64,000 nt of DNA from Hymenobacter elongatus (GTDB lineage Bacteria > Bacteroidota > Bacteroidia > Cytophagales > Hymenobacteraceae): assembly GCF_004745955.1 (NCBI RefSeq), contig NZ_SRLD01000015.1, forward strand, positions 1-64,000, given 5' to 3'. This document shows, one piece after another, positions 24,515 to 33,621 of this stretch. Position 1 is the first letter of the stretch, and each line of letters begins with the position of its first letter. Under the pieces are notes generated by a model. It saw only the letters and a list, made by a program, of their open reading frames with translations. It did no database searches and was not told the origin of the DNA. The translations under genes were made by a program, and so were the position numbers.

Positions 24515-25911
24515 TTCGCGTCTTCTTCAGTGGACGGCTCTTCCTTCGAGGCCTTTTTATCGCTTTTGCCCGCTTTTCCGGCGTCAGCCACGGGGCCGCC
24601 CACGTAGTTGGGTGGGAAGCCGTTCACCTGCCGCCACAGCTCGTACCAGATGGGTACATCATCCAGCAGGGCCCAGCCATACACGCCGGAACCGACGCGC
24701 AGGGGCTTGGGCCAGGCTTCATGGCCTGGGTCGGGGGTGACGAGGATGCGGTACTGACCCTGGGAGTCGATGTTGTCGATGACGGCCACCACGCCGCCGA
24801 ACGTGCCGAAGCTGGTGCCGGGCCAGCCGCTGAACACCAGGGCCGGCCAGCCGTCGAACTGCAGCCGTACCCGCCGGCCCACGCGCAGCAGCGGAATATC
24901 CATGGGCTTCACGTAGAGCTCGGCGGCCAGCGCCGGCGCGTCGGGCATCACCGTCACGATGGGCTCCCCTTCCTTGACGATTTCACCGATACCTTCTTTC
25001 AGGGCCCGCACCACGTAGCCGTCCTGGGGGGCCGTAATCTGGTAGAAGCCCGCCCGGATGCTGAGGTTGGCCAGCTCGTTGCGCATCTTGGCAATCTGGC
25101 CTTCGGTATCAAACTGGTAGGCCGTTACCGAGCGCCGGTCCGACTCTGACTTGGCGAGCTTGTCCTGGTATTCGGCCGCCAGCGAGGCCAGCTCCAGCTG
25201 GGCGTTGGTGAGGGCCTGGCGGCTGGCGGCCAGCTTGTTTTCGGCGGATTGGAGCTTGGCGGTACTTTCCTGAAACTTGAGCCGGCGCTGCTCCAGCTCC
25301 GTGAGTGATTTCAGGCCCTGCTTATACAGCTCTTCCTGCCGCTGCTGCTGCCGCTCGGCAATGGTGAAGTCGTTGCGCGCGGCCACCAGGTCGGCGGCAT
25401 CGGAATTAACCTTCAGCCGGCTTTGCTCCACGTAGTTGCGGGCCTTGCTCAAGCTGACCTGCAGACCGGCGCGCAACGCCGTTTGCTGAGCGCTGAGGGC
25501 GGTGCCTTTCGCCCGGTTTTCGCCCAGGGAGCCAATCTTGGCGTCGAGCTGCTCGCCGGTACGCTGCACGAGCTTGGGGTCGAAGTATTTTTCCTTGACT
25601 TCCACGATGTCGACCAGCGTGTCGCCCTTGCGCACGTGCTGGCCCTCGCGCACCCGCCAGCGCTGGATGCGGCCGGCAATGGTGCTGGGTACGGTCTGGG
25701 GGCGGTCCTGGGGGCGCAGGGTGGTGAGCGAGCCGGTCGAGCGGATGTTCTGGGTCCAGGGCAGGAAGCCGGCCAGCAGCACCAGCAGGCCCAGCCCGGC
25801 CGTCCAGCGGGCCAGCGTGCGGCCGGCCCGCGGGGTTTGTACCCGCGCATAGGAGCGAAAGCGCCCGGTCAGCGGGTTGGATTCGGCCAGAGGATGTTCG
25901 GCGAAAGGCAT
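24511..25911 (-). CDS. HlyD-family membrane fusion protein
   Basis: About 466 residues: a single membrane helix near the N-terminus, a biotinyl/lipoyl-type hybrid motif (GRIQRWRVREGQHVRKGDTL), a long coiled-coil hairpin (about 120-290), then the second lipoyl half (APQDGYVVRALKEGIGEIV) and beta-barrel domain. This is the periplasmic adaptor between the ABC protein and the outer membrane channel. The charged C-terminal tail (KSDKKASKEEP) is unusual for the family. The ATG at 25911 is preferred, as the longer frame adds a non-conserved leader. Confidence 0.85.
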   Translation of the reverse strand: MPFAEHPLAESNPLTGRFRSYARVQTPRAGRTLARWTAGLGLLVLLAGFLPWTQNIRSTGSLTTLRPQDRPQTVPSTIAGRIQRWRVREGQHVRKGDTLVDIVEVKEKYFDPKLVQRTGEQLDAKIGSLGENRAKGTALSAQQTALRAGLQVSLSKARNYVEQSRLKVNSDAADLVAARNDFTIAERQQQRQEELYKQGLKSLTELEQRRLKFQESTAKLQSAENKLAASRQALTNAQLELASLAAEYQDKLAKSESDRRSVTAYQFDTEGQIAKMRNELANLSIRAGFYQITAPQDGYVVRALKEGIGEIVKEGEPIVTVMPDAPALAAELYVKPMDIPLLRVGRRVRLQFDGWPALVFSGWPGTSFGTFGGVVAVIDNIDSQGQYRILVTPDPGHEAWPKPLRVGSGVYGWALLDDVPIWYELWRQVNGFPPNYVGGPVADAGKAGKSDKKASKEEPSTEEDAK

Positions 25912-26045
25912 GTATTCTCGAGTTAATAAGTAGTAATTAAGAAGTAGCGACGATGATAAATGATTCAAAAGTGGTCGAACCAGCGCTGATGGAACTGGCT
26001 ATAACGGCAGCTTTTAACTTTTTACTCGTCATTCTTAATTGAAAT

Positions 26046-27776
26046 TTACGCCAGCAGCTCCTGTAGCTCGGCCTGTCGGGCTACGTCGGCAAACGCGCCA
26101 TCGGCTACCAAGGTGCCTTCGCGCAGTACGGCCAGCCGCGGGCACAGGCCCAGCAGGCGCAAATCGTTGGAGGCCAGCACCACGGTCCAGTGGTGCTCAG
26201 GAGCCAGCACGCGGCGCAGGATGCGCAGCTGCTCGGCAGGCTCCACATTGGGCAGGAAATTGTCAAGCAGCAGCAGGCGCGGACGGCGCACCAGCGCCCG
26301 GGCCAGCAACAGCTTCTGGCGGGCGCTGTCGGCCAGCGGCGTGCCGATGCCCAGCGGTGTGTTCAGCCCCAGCGGGCGGGCATACACATCGTCGCGCATT
26401 CCCACCAGCTCCAGGGCCCAGGCCACGTCGTCGGACGCAACGGTATTCTGACCTAGGGCGAGGTTGTCGAGCACGGTGCCGTCGAACAGGTGCTGGGGGG
26501 CAATGGTGTCGCCCACGTGCTCGCCCAGGGAGGTGGGCGCCAGGTCCTGCAGGGCCAGCCCGTCGTAGGCCACCACGCCGGTGTAGCCGGTGAGTAAGCC
26601 GGCCAGAATGCGCAGCAGCGTGGTTTTGCCCGAGCCGTCGTAGCCGGCCAGGCCCAGGTGCTCGCCCGCCCCGATGGTGAGCGTGAGCTCGTCGAGCGGG
26701 TGGCGGTGGCCGCTAGGGTACTGGTAGCTGAGCTGGCGCAACTCGGCCCGCAGACCGGCGCGCACGGCCGGCAGCGGCAGCGTGGTGCCGCCGCTGCCGG
26801 TCACCAGGGGTAGGTCCAGCACGTGGCCGATTTTGTCGAGCGCCGTTAGCGCATCGTACACCACGTCGAGCTTGAGCAGCACCTTCTCCACGGCCGAGAT
26901 GGTGAGAATGATGATGATTTCGGCGGCCACGAACTGGCCGATGTTGATCTGGCGGTTGATCAGCAGCCAGCAGCCGATGATGAGCAGCGTGGCCGTAATC
27001 AGGACTTTGAACGCCACGAATCCCCAGAACTGGGTGAGCAGCACCCGAAAGTGGCTTTGGCGGGCACTCAGGTAGCCCTCCACCAGCGTGTCGGTGCGGT
27101 CCAGGGCCAGCTCCTGCCGGGGCGGATGGTGGAAGGTCTGCACGGTGCGGGCCACATCTTCGAGCCAGGCCACTACCTTATACTTGTACTTCGACTCCTG
27201 CAGGCTCGTGCTCAGGCCCTTGGGGCCCGTCACGCGAATCATCAGAGCCAGCAGCAGGACCAGCAGCACCCCGAACGCAATAAAAATGGGGTGGTAGAAG
27301 GACAGCAGAATCAGGCCGAACAAAATCTGCAGCGCCGCGGCCGAAAACTCCACCAGAATGGTAGCCAGCCCTTTCTGCAGGGTGGGCGCGTCGAGCAGGC
27401 GGTTCATCAGCTCGGGCAGGTACTGGCCGTCCAGGGCTTCGGTACGTATCCGCGGCAGGCGCAGGGCAAAGTCGAGGCTGATGCGGGCAAACAGGCGCTG
27501 CTGAATAAACTCGACCAGATACACCTGCATCACCTGCAGGCCGCCCACCAGCAGCGTGCCCGTTACGATGAAGGCGATGAGCACGACCAGCGAAGTGCTC
27601 ACGGCCCCGCTGCTCACAAAGCCGATAACCGATTGCACACCCAGCGGCAGCGACAGGTTGATAACCCCTGCCAGGGCCGCGTACACGTAGAGGTAGGTGA
27701 TGTCGCGCCGCTCGGAGGCCAGTAGCCGCCACAGGCGCTGGCCGGGCGTGAGAAAGGAAGCATTGGGGTCTGCCAT
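26046..27776 (-). CDS. ABC exporter (fused permease-ATPase) with degenerate ATPase domain
   Basis: A 576-residue half transporter: six membrane helices (about 25-320) joined to a nucleotide-binding domain (about 345-576). Walker A GYDGSGKTT at about 375 is intact. The remaining motifs deviate: where LSGGQ is expected the sequence reads LADSARQK, the Walker B end is LLLLDNFLP with Asn in place of the catalytic Glu, and the switch His is replaced in LASNDLRLL. Hydrolysis may be slow or regulated. It sits between HlyD/TolC genes and a TetR gene, so export of a drug, lipid or peptide is likely, but there is no peptidase domain or obvious substrate gene nearby. Confidence 0.85.
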   Translation of the reverse strand: MADPNASFLTPGQRLWRLLASERRDITYLYVYAALAGVINLSLPLGVQSVIGFVSSGAVSTSLVVLIAFIVTGTLLVGGLQVMQVYLVEFIQQRLFARISLDFALRLPRIRTEALDGQYLPELMNRLLDAPTLQKGLATILVEFSAAALQILFGLILLSFYHPIFIAFGVLLVLLLALMIRVTGPKGLSTSLQESKYKYKVVAWLEDVARTVQTFHHPPRQELALDRTDTLVEGYLSARQSHFRVLLTQFWGFVAFKVLITATLLIIGCWLLINRQINIGQFVAAEIIIILTISAVEKVLLKLDVVYDALTALDKIGHVLDLPLVTGSGGTTLPLPAVRAGLRAELRQLSYQYPSGHRHPLDELTLTIGAGEHLGLAGYDGSGKTTLLRILAGLLTGYTGVVAYDGLALQDLAPTSLGEHVGDTIAPQHLFDGTVLDNLALGQNTVASDDVAWALELVGMRDDVYARPLGLNTPLGIGTPLADSARQKLLLARALVRRPRLLLLDNFLPNVEPAEQLRILRRVLAPEHHWTVVLASNDLRLLGLCPRLAVLREGTLVADGAFADVARQAELQELLA

Positions 27777-27847
27777 GCAGGAAGAAGTAGTCGGGTACTT
27801 AAAGAGGAGCCGGGCCTTCCGGCCGGTCCGGAGCGCGGGTGCAGCCG

Positions 27848-28522
27848 CTAGGCCAGGGTGGCAAAAGCCACTTGGGTGAGGAAGTCTTGCAGGGTGTTTT
27901 CGTCCTTGTCGCCGGTGATGGCATCGGTGAGCGAAGGTAGGTGCTGGGCGAAGAACAGCTGCTTGCGCGCCGACTCCAGCAGGGTGCTCACCAGCGCGTG
28001 GGGGTAGGAGTAGGCGGGGTTGATTTCCTGCACCACGGCTACGATGCCGGCCGCCAGCTGCTTGTACTCCCGAAACAGCCCTTCCCGGTTGTCGCCGTCC
28101 ACATCGCGGGTCAGGTAAGATTTGGACGCTTCGTGCACTACGATGCGGTAGAGGGCGGCCTCGTCGAGCTGGGTGGTGGCCGGGTCGTCCTCGTGGGCCC
28201 GGGTGAGAATGCCCAGAATCAGCCGCAGCCGCTCGCGGGCGTCGGGCACGTTGTGGGTGTGAAACCGAATCTGGTAGCGCAGCCAGGCCCAGTGCCAGCT
28301 CACCAGGTACACCAGCAGCTTGTGCTTGTTCTCAAAATAGCGGTAGAGCGAGGCCTCGGTGGACTCCATCCGTTGGGCCAGCTTCTTGAAAGTAAACTGC
28401 TCAAAGCCGATTTCGTCAATCAGCAGCACGCTTTCGGCTACCAGGCGGCGGCCCAGGTCGGTGCCTTGGGGGTCGCGCAGGTAGAGTTTTTCGTTTAAGT
28501 CGATGCGGAGGGTGGCGTGCAT
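27848..28522 (-). CDS. TetR/AcrR-family transcriptional regulator
   Basis: A 224-residue regulator. The N-terminal helix-turn-helix is clear (IDEIGFEQFTFKKLAQRM, then STEASLYRYFENKHKL), followed by an all-helical ligand-binding domain. It is the first gene of a same-strand run TetR - ABC - HlyD - TolC, so it is the likely local repressor of the exporter, relieved by a transported or toxic compound. No operator palindrome was confidently identified in front of it. Confidence 0.85.
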   Translation of the reverse strand: MHATLRIDLNEKLYLRDPQGTDLGRRLVAESVLLIDEIGFEQFTFKKLAQRMESTEASLYRYFENKHKLLVYLVSWHWAWLRYQIRFHTHNVPDARERLRLILGILTRAHEDDPATTQLDEAALYRIVVHEASKSYLTRDVDGDNREGLFREYKQLAAGIVAVVQEINPAYSYPHALVSTLLESARKQLFFAQHLPSLTDAITGDKDENTLQDFLTQVAFATLA

Positions 28523-28616
28523 ACGGAAGGAAGACTAGTGAGCGTGAAAGGAAACCCCACCCCAAAGGAAAGGTTTACTGCGCGTTTGGGTGGCATCTTT
28601 TTTCCCGGGCGCGGTA

Positions 28617-30101
28617 CTATTCGCCTTGGCCCAGCGAAAAGGCCCGTTGCCCGTCCATCAGATACAAGTGCTCCGTTTTAATGATATAAAAGTTAAAATC
28701 GACCAAGCGGTGCAGCAGAAACAACACGTCCATAAAGGGTACGGGGGTAAATTCCAGCTGTGAGCCGCTCACCAGGGCATCGGCGGCCACAAAGCGGCAG
28801 CGCCAGTGGTCGGTGCAAAAGGTTTCGGGGTGGCCGTCGGGGTACACCTTCACCCCGCGGTTGGTAATGAGCTTGAGCTGCATGCGGCGGCCGGTGAGGA
28901 TTTCCAGCTGCCGGCCGAGCGCGTCGGCCTGCTTGCCGTCCCAGCGCAGGAACACGTCCACGCCCACCAGCTGCTGCTGCACGGGGGCCTTGTCATACAA
29001 AGGCGCGGGGCTAACCGTGGGGGCCGGCGTCGCCGCTTCCCGCGCGGGCATGGCCGCCAGCTGCCGCGGCTCCCGGCCGAGGCGCGCAATCACGGCATCG
29101 GCAAATTCCACGGTGCTGACTTTCTGCTGGCTGGTTTCGGGGCAGTAGATGTCGGCCGGGTGCAGGCCGTCTTCCAGCGTGCACAGCCAGGCGTTGTGGA
29201 GGCGGGCGGCCACGTCGTGCTGGCCCAGGTGGCCCAGCATGAGCACGGCGGCCTGCAGCAGCCCGGAGGGGTTGGCCACGTTCTGCCCCGCAATGTCGGG
29301 GGCCGAGCCGTGGATGGCTTCGAACAAGGCCCCGCCGTCGCCGATGTTGGCCGAGCCGGCCAGCCCTACCGAGCCCGTGAGCTGGGCTACCACATCGGAA
29401 ATGATGTCGCCGTAGAGGTTCATCGTCACCACCACGTCGTAGCGCTCGGGCGTGTCGGCTAGGCGCGCCGTGCCGATGTCGATAATCTGGTGGTCCTGCT
29501 CGATGTCGGGATACTGCTGCCCGATTTCCATGAACACACGGTGAAACAGGCCGTCGGTGAGCTTCATGATATTGTCCTTGGTCATGCACGTGAGCTTCCG
29601 GCGGCCGTGCTGCCGGCAATACTCGAAGGCGTAGCGCACAATCTTCTCGCAGCCGGGCCGCGACACCAATTTGAGGCACTGCACGACGTCGGGCGTTTGC
29701 TGGTGCTCAATGCCGGCGTAGAGGTCCTCCTCGTTTTCGCGGATAATGACCACGTCCAGGTTGGGGTGGCGGGTCGCCACGGCCGGGTGTAGTGAGCGGT
29801 TGGGTCGCACGTTAGCATACAGGCCCAGGGTCTTTCGTAGCGTCACGTTCAGGCTTTTGTAGCCCCCGCCCAGCGGCGTGGTGATGGGGGCCTTAAGCAG
29901 CACCCGCGTGCGGCGCAACGACTCCCAGGCGGCCGGGTGAATGCCGGAGCTGTAGCCGGCGTGGTATACCTGCTCGCCGACTTCGATGAATTCTGGCTCC
30001 AGCGCCGCCCCGGCGGCTTCCAGCATCCGCAGGGTCTGGGTCATGATTTCGGGACCGATGCCGTCGCCGACGGCTACCGTGATGAGGGTTTTGGGCTGCA
30101 T
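28617..30101 (-). CDS. icd: NADP-dependent isocitrate dehydrogenase, long Thermus-type
   Basis: A 494-residue isocitrate/isopropylmalate dehydrogenase superfamily enzyme that oxidises isocitrate to 2-oxoglutarate in the TCA cycle. Key parts seen: GDGIGPEI at the N-terminus, the substrate-binding Arg cluster in NVRPNRSLHP, ENEEDLYAGIEH, and NLYGDIISD with the metal-binding Asp. The ~150-residue C-terminal extension is typical of the Thermus-like subgroup and separates it from isopropylmalate dehydrogenase. The AT-rich region at 30102-30330 upstream is its likely promoter. Confidence 0.85.
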   Translation of the reverse strand: MQPKTLITVAVGDGIGPEIMTQTLRMLEAAGAALEPEFIEVGEQVYHAGYSSGIHPAAWESLRRTRVLLKAPITTPLGGGYKSLNVTLRKTLGLYANVRPNRSLHPAVATRHPNLDVVIIRENEEDLYAGIEHQQTPDVVQCLKLVSRPGCEKIVRYAFEYCRQHGRRKLTCMTKDNIMKLTDGLFHRVFMEIGQQYPDIEQDHQIIDIGTARLADTPERYDVVVTMNLYGDIISDVVAQLTGSVGLAGSANIGDGGALFEAIHGSAPDIAGQNVANPSGLLQAAVLMLGHLGQHDVAARLHNAWLCTLEDGLHPADIYCPETSQQKVSTVEFADAVIARLGREPRQLAAMPAREAATPAPTVSPAPLYDKAPVQQQLVGVDVFLRWDGKQADALGRQLEILTGRRMQLKLITNRGVKVYPDGHPETFCTDHWRCRFVAADALVSGSQLEFTPVPFMDVLFLLHRLVDFNFYIIKTEHLYLMDGQRAFSLGQGE

Positions 30102-30496
30102 GGAGGGTGAAGTATAGGGGAGGAGTAGCCATGGCCCAATCGGGCCCGGCGGCTACAAAACTAGGCATACTTTTCTAAATAATAGTTTTACTTCTTATAA
30201 AAGAAGTAGATTAATATATTTAGGTAGCTTTACTAAAAATAATTGGTACCTGCTGCAACCTTAATATCTCGACTCTTGTATGTAATAGTAAAGCTACTAA
30301 TAATGGTAGTTTAACTTAATCGTCATCCGCCATGATACAGTTGCCGGTTTTCCGCTCCTGCTTACTAAGGCGTCCCTTCGCCACGCTCCGCCCCACTCTT
30401 CCGCTCACGGCGCTGGCCGCGCACAACCTGCTAGGCCGCGAGAAGGTGCGCGTGCTGCTGGAAACGTTCCACTCCTACAGCCTGCACCGTTCCCTG
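30102..30496. promoter_or_regulatory. AT-rich divergent promoter region
   Basis: The stretch between icd (-) and the prohibitin-like gene (+). Positions 30160-30320 are markedly AT-rich against a GC-rich background, with several near matches to the Bacteroidota -7 element TAnnTTTG (for example TAGCTTTA). It probably drives both genes. From about 30332 an in-frame extension of the prohibitin gene exists but is not conserved-looking. Confidence 0.45.
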
Positions 30497-31384
30497 ATGA
30501 CGCTTCGCCGGCCGCTAGCCATGCTACTGCTGGCCGGGGCCACGGCGCTGAGCAGCTGCACCACGGTGCGCCAGGGCGAGGTGGGCGTGAAGCGCACGCT
30601 CGGCCGCCTCGACCAGCAAATCGTGGTGTCGGGCCCGAAGACGTTCAACCCTTTCCTGACGACCATCATCAAGGTGCCCGTCACGACCCAGAACCTGGAA
30701 ATCCGCTCCAGCCTGCCCTCGAAGGAAGGCTTGTCCATTGCCTCCGATATTTCCATTCTCTACCGCGTGAAGGCCGACCAGGTGCCCAATGTCCTGCAAA
30801 CCACCGGTCTCGCGTATGAGAACATCCTGATTCTGCCCGTTTTCCGCTCGGCCGCCGCCGACGTGTGCGCCCGCTACTTCGCCAAGGACATGCATAGCGC
30901 CGAGCGCTCAGTCATTGAGAAGGCTATTCTCACGCAGATGAACGGGGTGCTCACCACCCGGGGCTTCGAGATTGAGAACGTGCTGCTCAAAAACATTGCC
31001 TTGCCCGCTGGCCTGGCCAAGGCCATTGAGGACAAGCTCGAATCGGAGCAGGAGGCCCTGCGCATGGAGTTTCTCAAGCAGCGCGAAACCCGCGACGCCG
31101 AGCGCCGCGTGATTGAGGCCGAGGGCCAGAAGCGCATAGCCGTGGTGCGGGCCACGGGCGAACAGGAAGCCGCCATCATTCAGGCCAGGGGCAAGGCCGA
31201 GGCCATGCGCATCGAGGCCCAGGCCGTGCGCCTCACCAACCAGCTCATCAACCGCGACCTGAGCCCGGCCGTGCTCCGGTACAAATCCATCGAGGCGTTC
31301 CGGGAGCTGGCGAAGTCGCAGAACTCGAAAACCATTATCACCGGAGGTGGCAGTACGCCTATCGTCAACATGCTGGCCCAATGA
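30497..31384 (+). CDS. Prohibitin/SPFH-domain lipoprotein
   Basis: About 295 residues with an SPFH (band-7/prohibitin) domain followed by a coiled coil. An N-terminal signal ends in lipobox ALSSC, so the protein should be lipid-anchored instead of having the usual membrane helix. The SPFH domain runs from about 25 to 190 (VKVPVTTQNLEI-like strand, ISILYRV), then Glu/Ala/Arg-rich helices with EGQKRIAVVRATGEQEA, as in prohibitins and HflK/C. The start at 30497 gives a proper lipoprotein signal; a longer frame exists. It is the second SPFH protein in the window and is not linked to the flotillin operon. Confidence 0.8.
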   Translation: MTLRRPLAMLLLAGATALSSCTTVRQGEVGVKRTLGRLDQQIVVSGPKTFNPFLTTIIKVPVTTQNLEIRSSLPSKEGLSIASDISILYRVKADQVPNVLQTTGLAYENILILPVFRSAAADVCARYFAKDMHSAERSVIEKAILTQMNGVLTTRGFEIENVLLKNIALPAGLAKAIEDKLESEQEALRMEFLKQRETRDAERRVIEAEGQKRIAVVRATGEQEAAIIQARGKAEAMRIEAQAVRLTNQLINRDLSPAVLRYKSIEAFRELAKSQNSKTIITGGGSTPIVNMLAQ

Positions 31385-31435
31385 TGCGGTCCGGGTCGTA
31401 GCTTCTTTCATTTCACCTCCTGCTTCATTTCCGCC

Positions 31436-31936
31436 ATGTGCCGCTTGCTGCTGTTGCTTTTCGCGTTGCTGATGCCTGGCCTGCCCGCTACGGCCCAGGA
31501 GCTGGAGATGGTGCAGAACCGCACCTTCCAGGTGAAGTACGCCGTGCCTCCGCTCTGGACCGTGACGCACCAGCGCACCGACTCGGTGGAGGTGCTCCGC
31601 TACCACAGCCCCGAGGACGACGCCCGGCTGTGGGTGGGCCAACTCCGGGGCCGCCACGCCGGGCTGCCGCCCGCCCGCGCCCTGCAGCGGCTGCTGCGCC
31701 ACCTGGGTGCTACCCGCCACGAGGAGCACCGGGTGTCGTCCCACGGCTTCGACTTTCTGGAGAGCACCGGCACCTGCTTCATCGGGGGCCGCGAGCTGCG
31801 CTACGATGCCCGCGTAACCACCTACCAGGGCCACGTGCTGGTGATGTACGTGTATGCCACCCCCGCCGCTTTCACCACCCAGGCTCCGCTGCTGCACCGG
31901 GTGCTGGATAGCCTCACGCCGCTGCGGAGCGAGTAG
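31436..31936 (+). CDS. Exported protein, paralogue 1 of 3
   Basis: A 166-residue protein with a signal peptide (MCRLLLLLFALLMPG, then ATA) and no known enzymatic motif. It shares with the genes at 31994 and 33622 a common layout: a YxVPxxW-type beginning, a central FLEsTGT motif, then GxxLRYDA and a GHVL(V)xYV strand. This suggests one small beta-rich secreted fold, perhaps PsbP-like. It is the most diverged of the three. Function is not known. It lies 51 bases after the prohibitin gene and may be co-transcribed. Confidence 0.7.
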   Translation: MCRLLLLLFALLMPGLPATAQELEMVQNRTFQVKYAVPPLWTVTHQRTDSVEVLRYHSPEDDARLWVGQLRGRHAGLPPARALQRLLRHLGATRHEEHRVSSHGFDFLESTGTCFIGGRELRYDARVTTYQGHVLVMYVYATPAAFTTQAPLLHRVLDSLTPLRSE

Positions 31937-31993
31937 CGGCTTCGTCCGGCCTACTTTATCCCTTTTTCTTCACCCTGTTATTCCCTGCCCGCC

Positions 31994-32518
31994 ATGAAAA
32001 AGCTGCTCTTGTTGCTCGCCCTCTTGTGGCCGTTGGGCCTGCGGGCGCAGTCCGAACCCGAAATACAGTACGAAACCGTGCACAGCGCCCAGTACCAGCT
32101 ACAGTACCAGGTGCCGGCCGGTTGGGACCAGGTGCGGCAGGCTAGCGACACCACGGTTGCCCTCACTCACTTGAGCCCCGGCCGTGACCTGATGCTCTAC
32201 ATCAGCCAGCTAAGCGGGGCCGCCGCCCGCATGACGCCCAACCAGGCTTTGTACCACTTGGCCGAGCAGTTCGGCGTCCCGGTCAACAAGCAGTTTGCGA
32301 CCACCTACAACGGTATTCAGTTCCTGGAAACGACCGGCACGGGCAACCGCGACGGCCAGTTGCTGCGCTACGATGCGCTGGCCGCCCGGCACCGGGGCCA
32401 CGTGCTGCTCATCTGCGTTTCGGGCACCCCCGATGCCTTTATGACCCACGAGCCCCTGGTGCAGCACGTCCTGCACAGCCTGGCACCCTACAAGGTCCGC
32501 CGGGAGCCTAGCCGCTAG
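31994..32518 (+). CDS. Exported protein, paralogue 2 of 3
   Basis: A 174-residue protein with a clean signal peptide (MKKLLLLLALLWPLGLRA, then Q). The mature part has QYQLQYQVPAGWDQVRQ, FLETTGTGNRDGQLLRYDA and HRGHVLLICVSGTPDAFM, all matched by the gene at 33622 at many positions. Family, fold and role are unidentified beyond the likeness to small periplasmic beta proteins. It lies 57 bases downstream of paralogue 1. Confidence 0.75.
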   Translation: MKKLLLLLALLWPLGLRAQSEPEIQYETVHSAQYQLQYQVPAGWDQVRQASDTTVALTHLSPGRDLMLYISQLSGAAARMTPNQALYHLAEQFGVPVNKQFATTYNGIQFLETTGTGNRDGQLLRYDALAARHRGHVLLICVSGTPDAFMTHEPLVQHVLHSLAPYKVRREPSR

Positions 32519-32587
32519 CGGCGGGCCCCCGGCGAAGTTGGCCGCCGGTTGTCCTTTCTTATTAAATCCTCCTTTTTCGCGCTTGCC

Positions 32588-32902
32588 ATGATCCTGTTCA
32601 ACCTGCTCACCTTGAGTAAGCAGCACGCACAAACTGCCACCCAGCTGGTGCTAACCGAGCGCCTGGCCACGGATGTGTTTCTCGATGAAGCCATCGGCAA
32701 CCACTGCCTGGCCACCGACGGCACCATCGGAACCCAGCCCCTGTACCGGGTGCTGTTCCTGACCAAGGCCCTGCTCTACCGCCGCATCGAGCTGCTGCTG
32801 GAGGCCCGCTTCCCCGGCAATGACTTCCGCATCTATGCCACGCCCGTCACGCACGTCAACGACGCCGAAGCCAACCGGGTGCGCCAGCTCTGTGCCGTCT
32901 GA
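32588..32902 (+). CDS. Unrecognised small protein
   Basis: About 104 residues, rich in Leu, Thr and Arg, with no clear signal peptide after the ATG at 32588 and no membrane helix. A TTG at 32549 would extend it by 13 residues, but the ATG is preferred. The sequence (TATQLVLTERLATDVFLDE, then FRIYATPVTH) is protein-like and sits in a same-strand run of small genes. No family is recognised. Confidence 0.6.
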   Translation: MILFNLLTLSKQHAQTATQLVLTERLATDVFLDEAIGNHCLATDGTIGTQPLYRVLFLTKALLYRRIELLLEARFPGNDFRIYATPVTHVNDAEANRVRQLCAV

Positions 32903-32985
32903 TTCGGCCGGCGGAACACAATGACCGGGCTACCGAAACCGGCCAGTCGCTAACGGCCCATTCTTTCTGCTTTTCTCTTATTCCC

Positions 32986-33522
32986 ATGAAGACCTTCCCC
33001 TTTCCTCCGCACTGGATTTTCCTGGCCTACCTGGTCCTCACGTTTTACTGCCTGGGCGCGGCCGTCATGAACGAGTTTGTGGAGTACCAGAGCTGGGCCG
33101 ACCTCGGCCCGTACCTGAGCGCGGCCGATTTCGCGACCTGGCACCTGGCCACCGCCCAGCACACCGTGCCCTTTCTGACGGTGCCGGCCATGCTGCTGAG
33201 CGGGGTGCTGGTGCTGCTCTACTGGCACCTGCCCCCCGCCGTGCCCCGCGCCGCGTTGTGGCTGGCTATGGCGTGCCACGTCGTGTTCTGGCTATCGACG
33301 GTGCTGGTGCAGTGGCCCCTGGAAGGCGCCCTGAGCCAGGGCAGCTTTTCGCCCGACCTGATGGAGCGCCTGCTGCGCAGCGACTGGGTGCGGAAAGGGC
33401 TGTTGCTAGTGGAAGCGCCGCTGGCCATTTACATGGCGCACCGGGCCTTGCGTCCCGCCAGTGGGGCGGAGGTAGGCCGGCCAGTCGGGGCGGGCCGGCT
33501 GCCGGTTCTCTCCCAGGGGTAG
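32986..33522 (+). CDS. Small integral membrane protein, four helices
   Basis: A 178-residue protein with helices at about 10-28, 55-80, 87-108 and 130-150. The arrangement and the motif YCLGAAVMNEFVEYQSW resemble small DUF1772-like or anthrone-oxygenase-like membrane proteins, but the match is weak and no metal or cofactor residues are convincing. It lies between paralogues 2 and 3 of the exported family on the same strand. Function unknown. Confidence 0.65.
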   Translation: MKTFPFPPHWIFLAYLVLTFYCLGAAVMNEFVEYQSWADLGPYLSAADFATWHLATAQHTVPFLTVPAMLLSGVLVLLYWHLPPAVPRAALWLAMACHVVFWLSTVLVQWPLEGALSQGSFSPDLMERLLRSDWVRKGLLLVEAPLAIYMAHRALRPASGAEVGRPVGAGRLPVLSQG

Positions 33523-33621
33523 GCCGGGCCGCTCCGGTGCCCGTGATGGGACCTGCCCGGCCTTGGGTACGGCAATCCTGGTACATTATTTTTTCTTGCT
33601 CCACCTCACTTTTCCTTCGCC

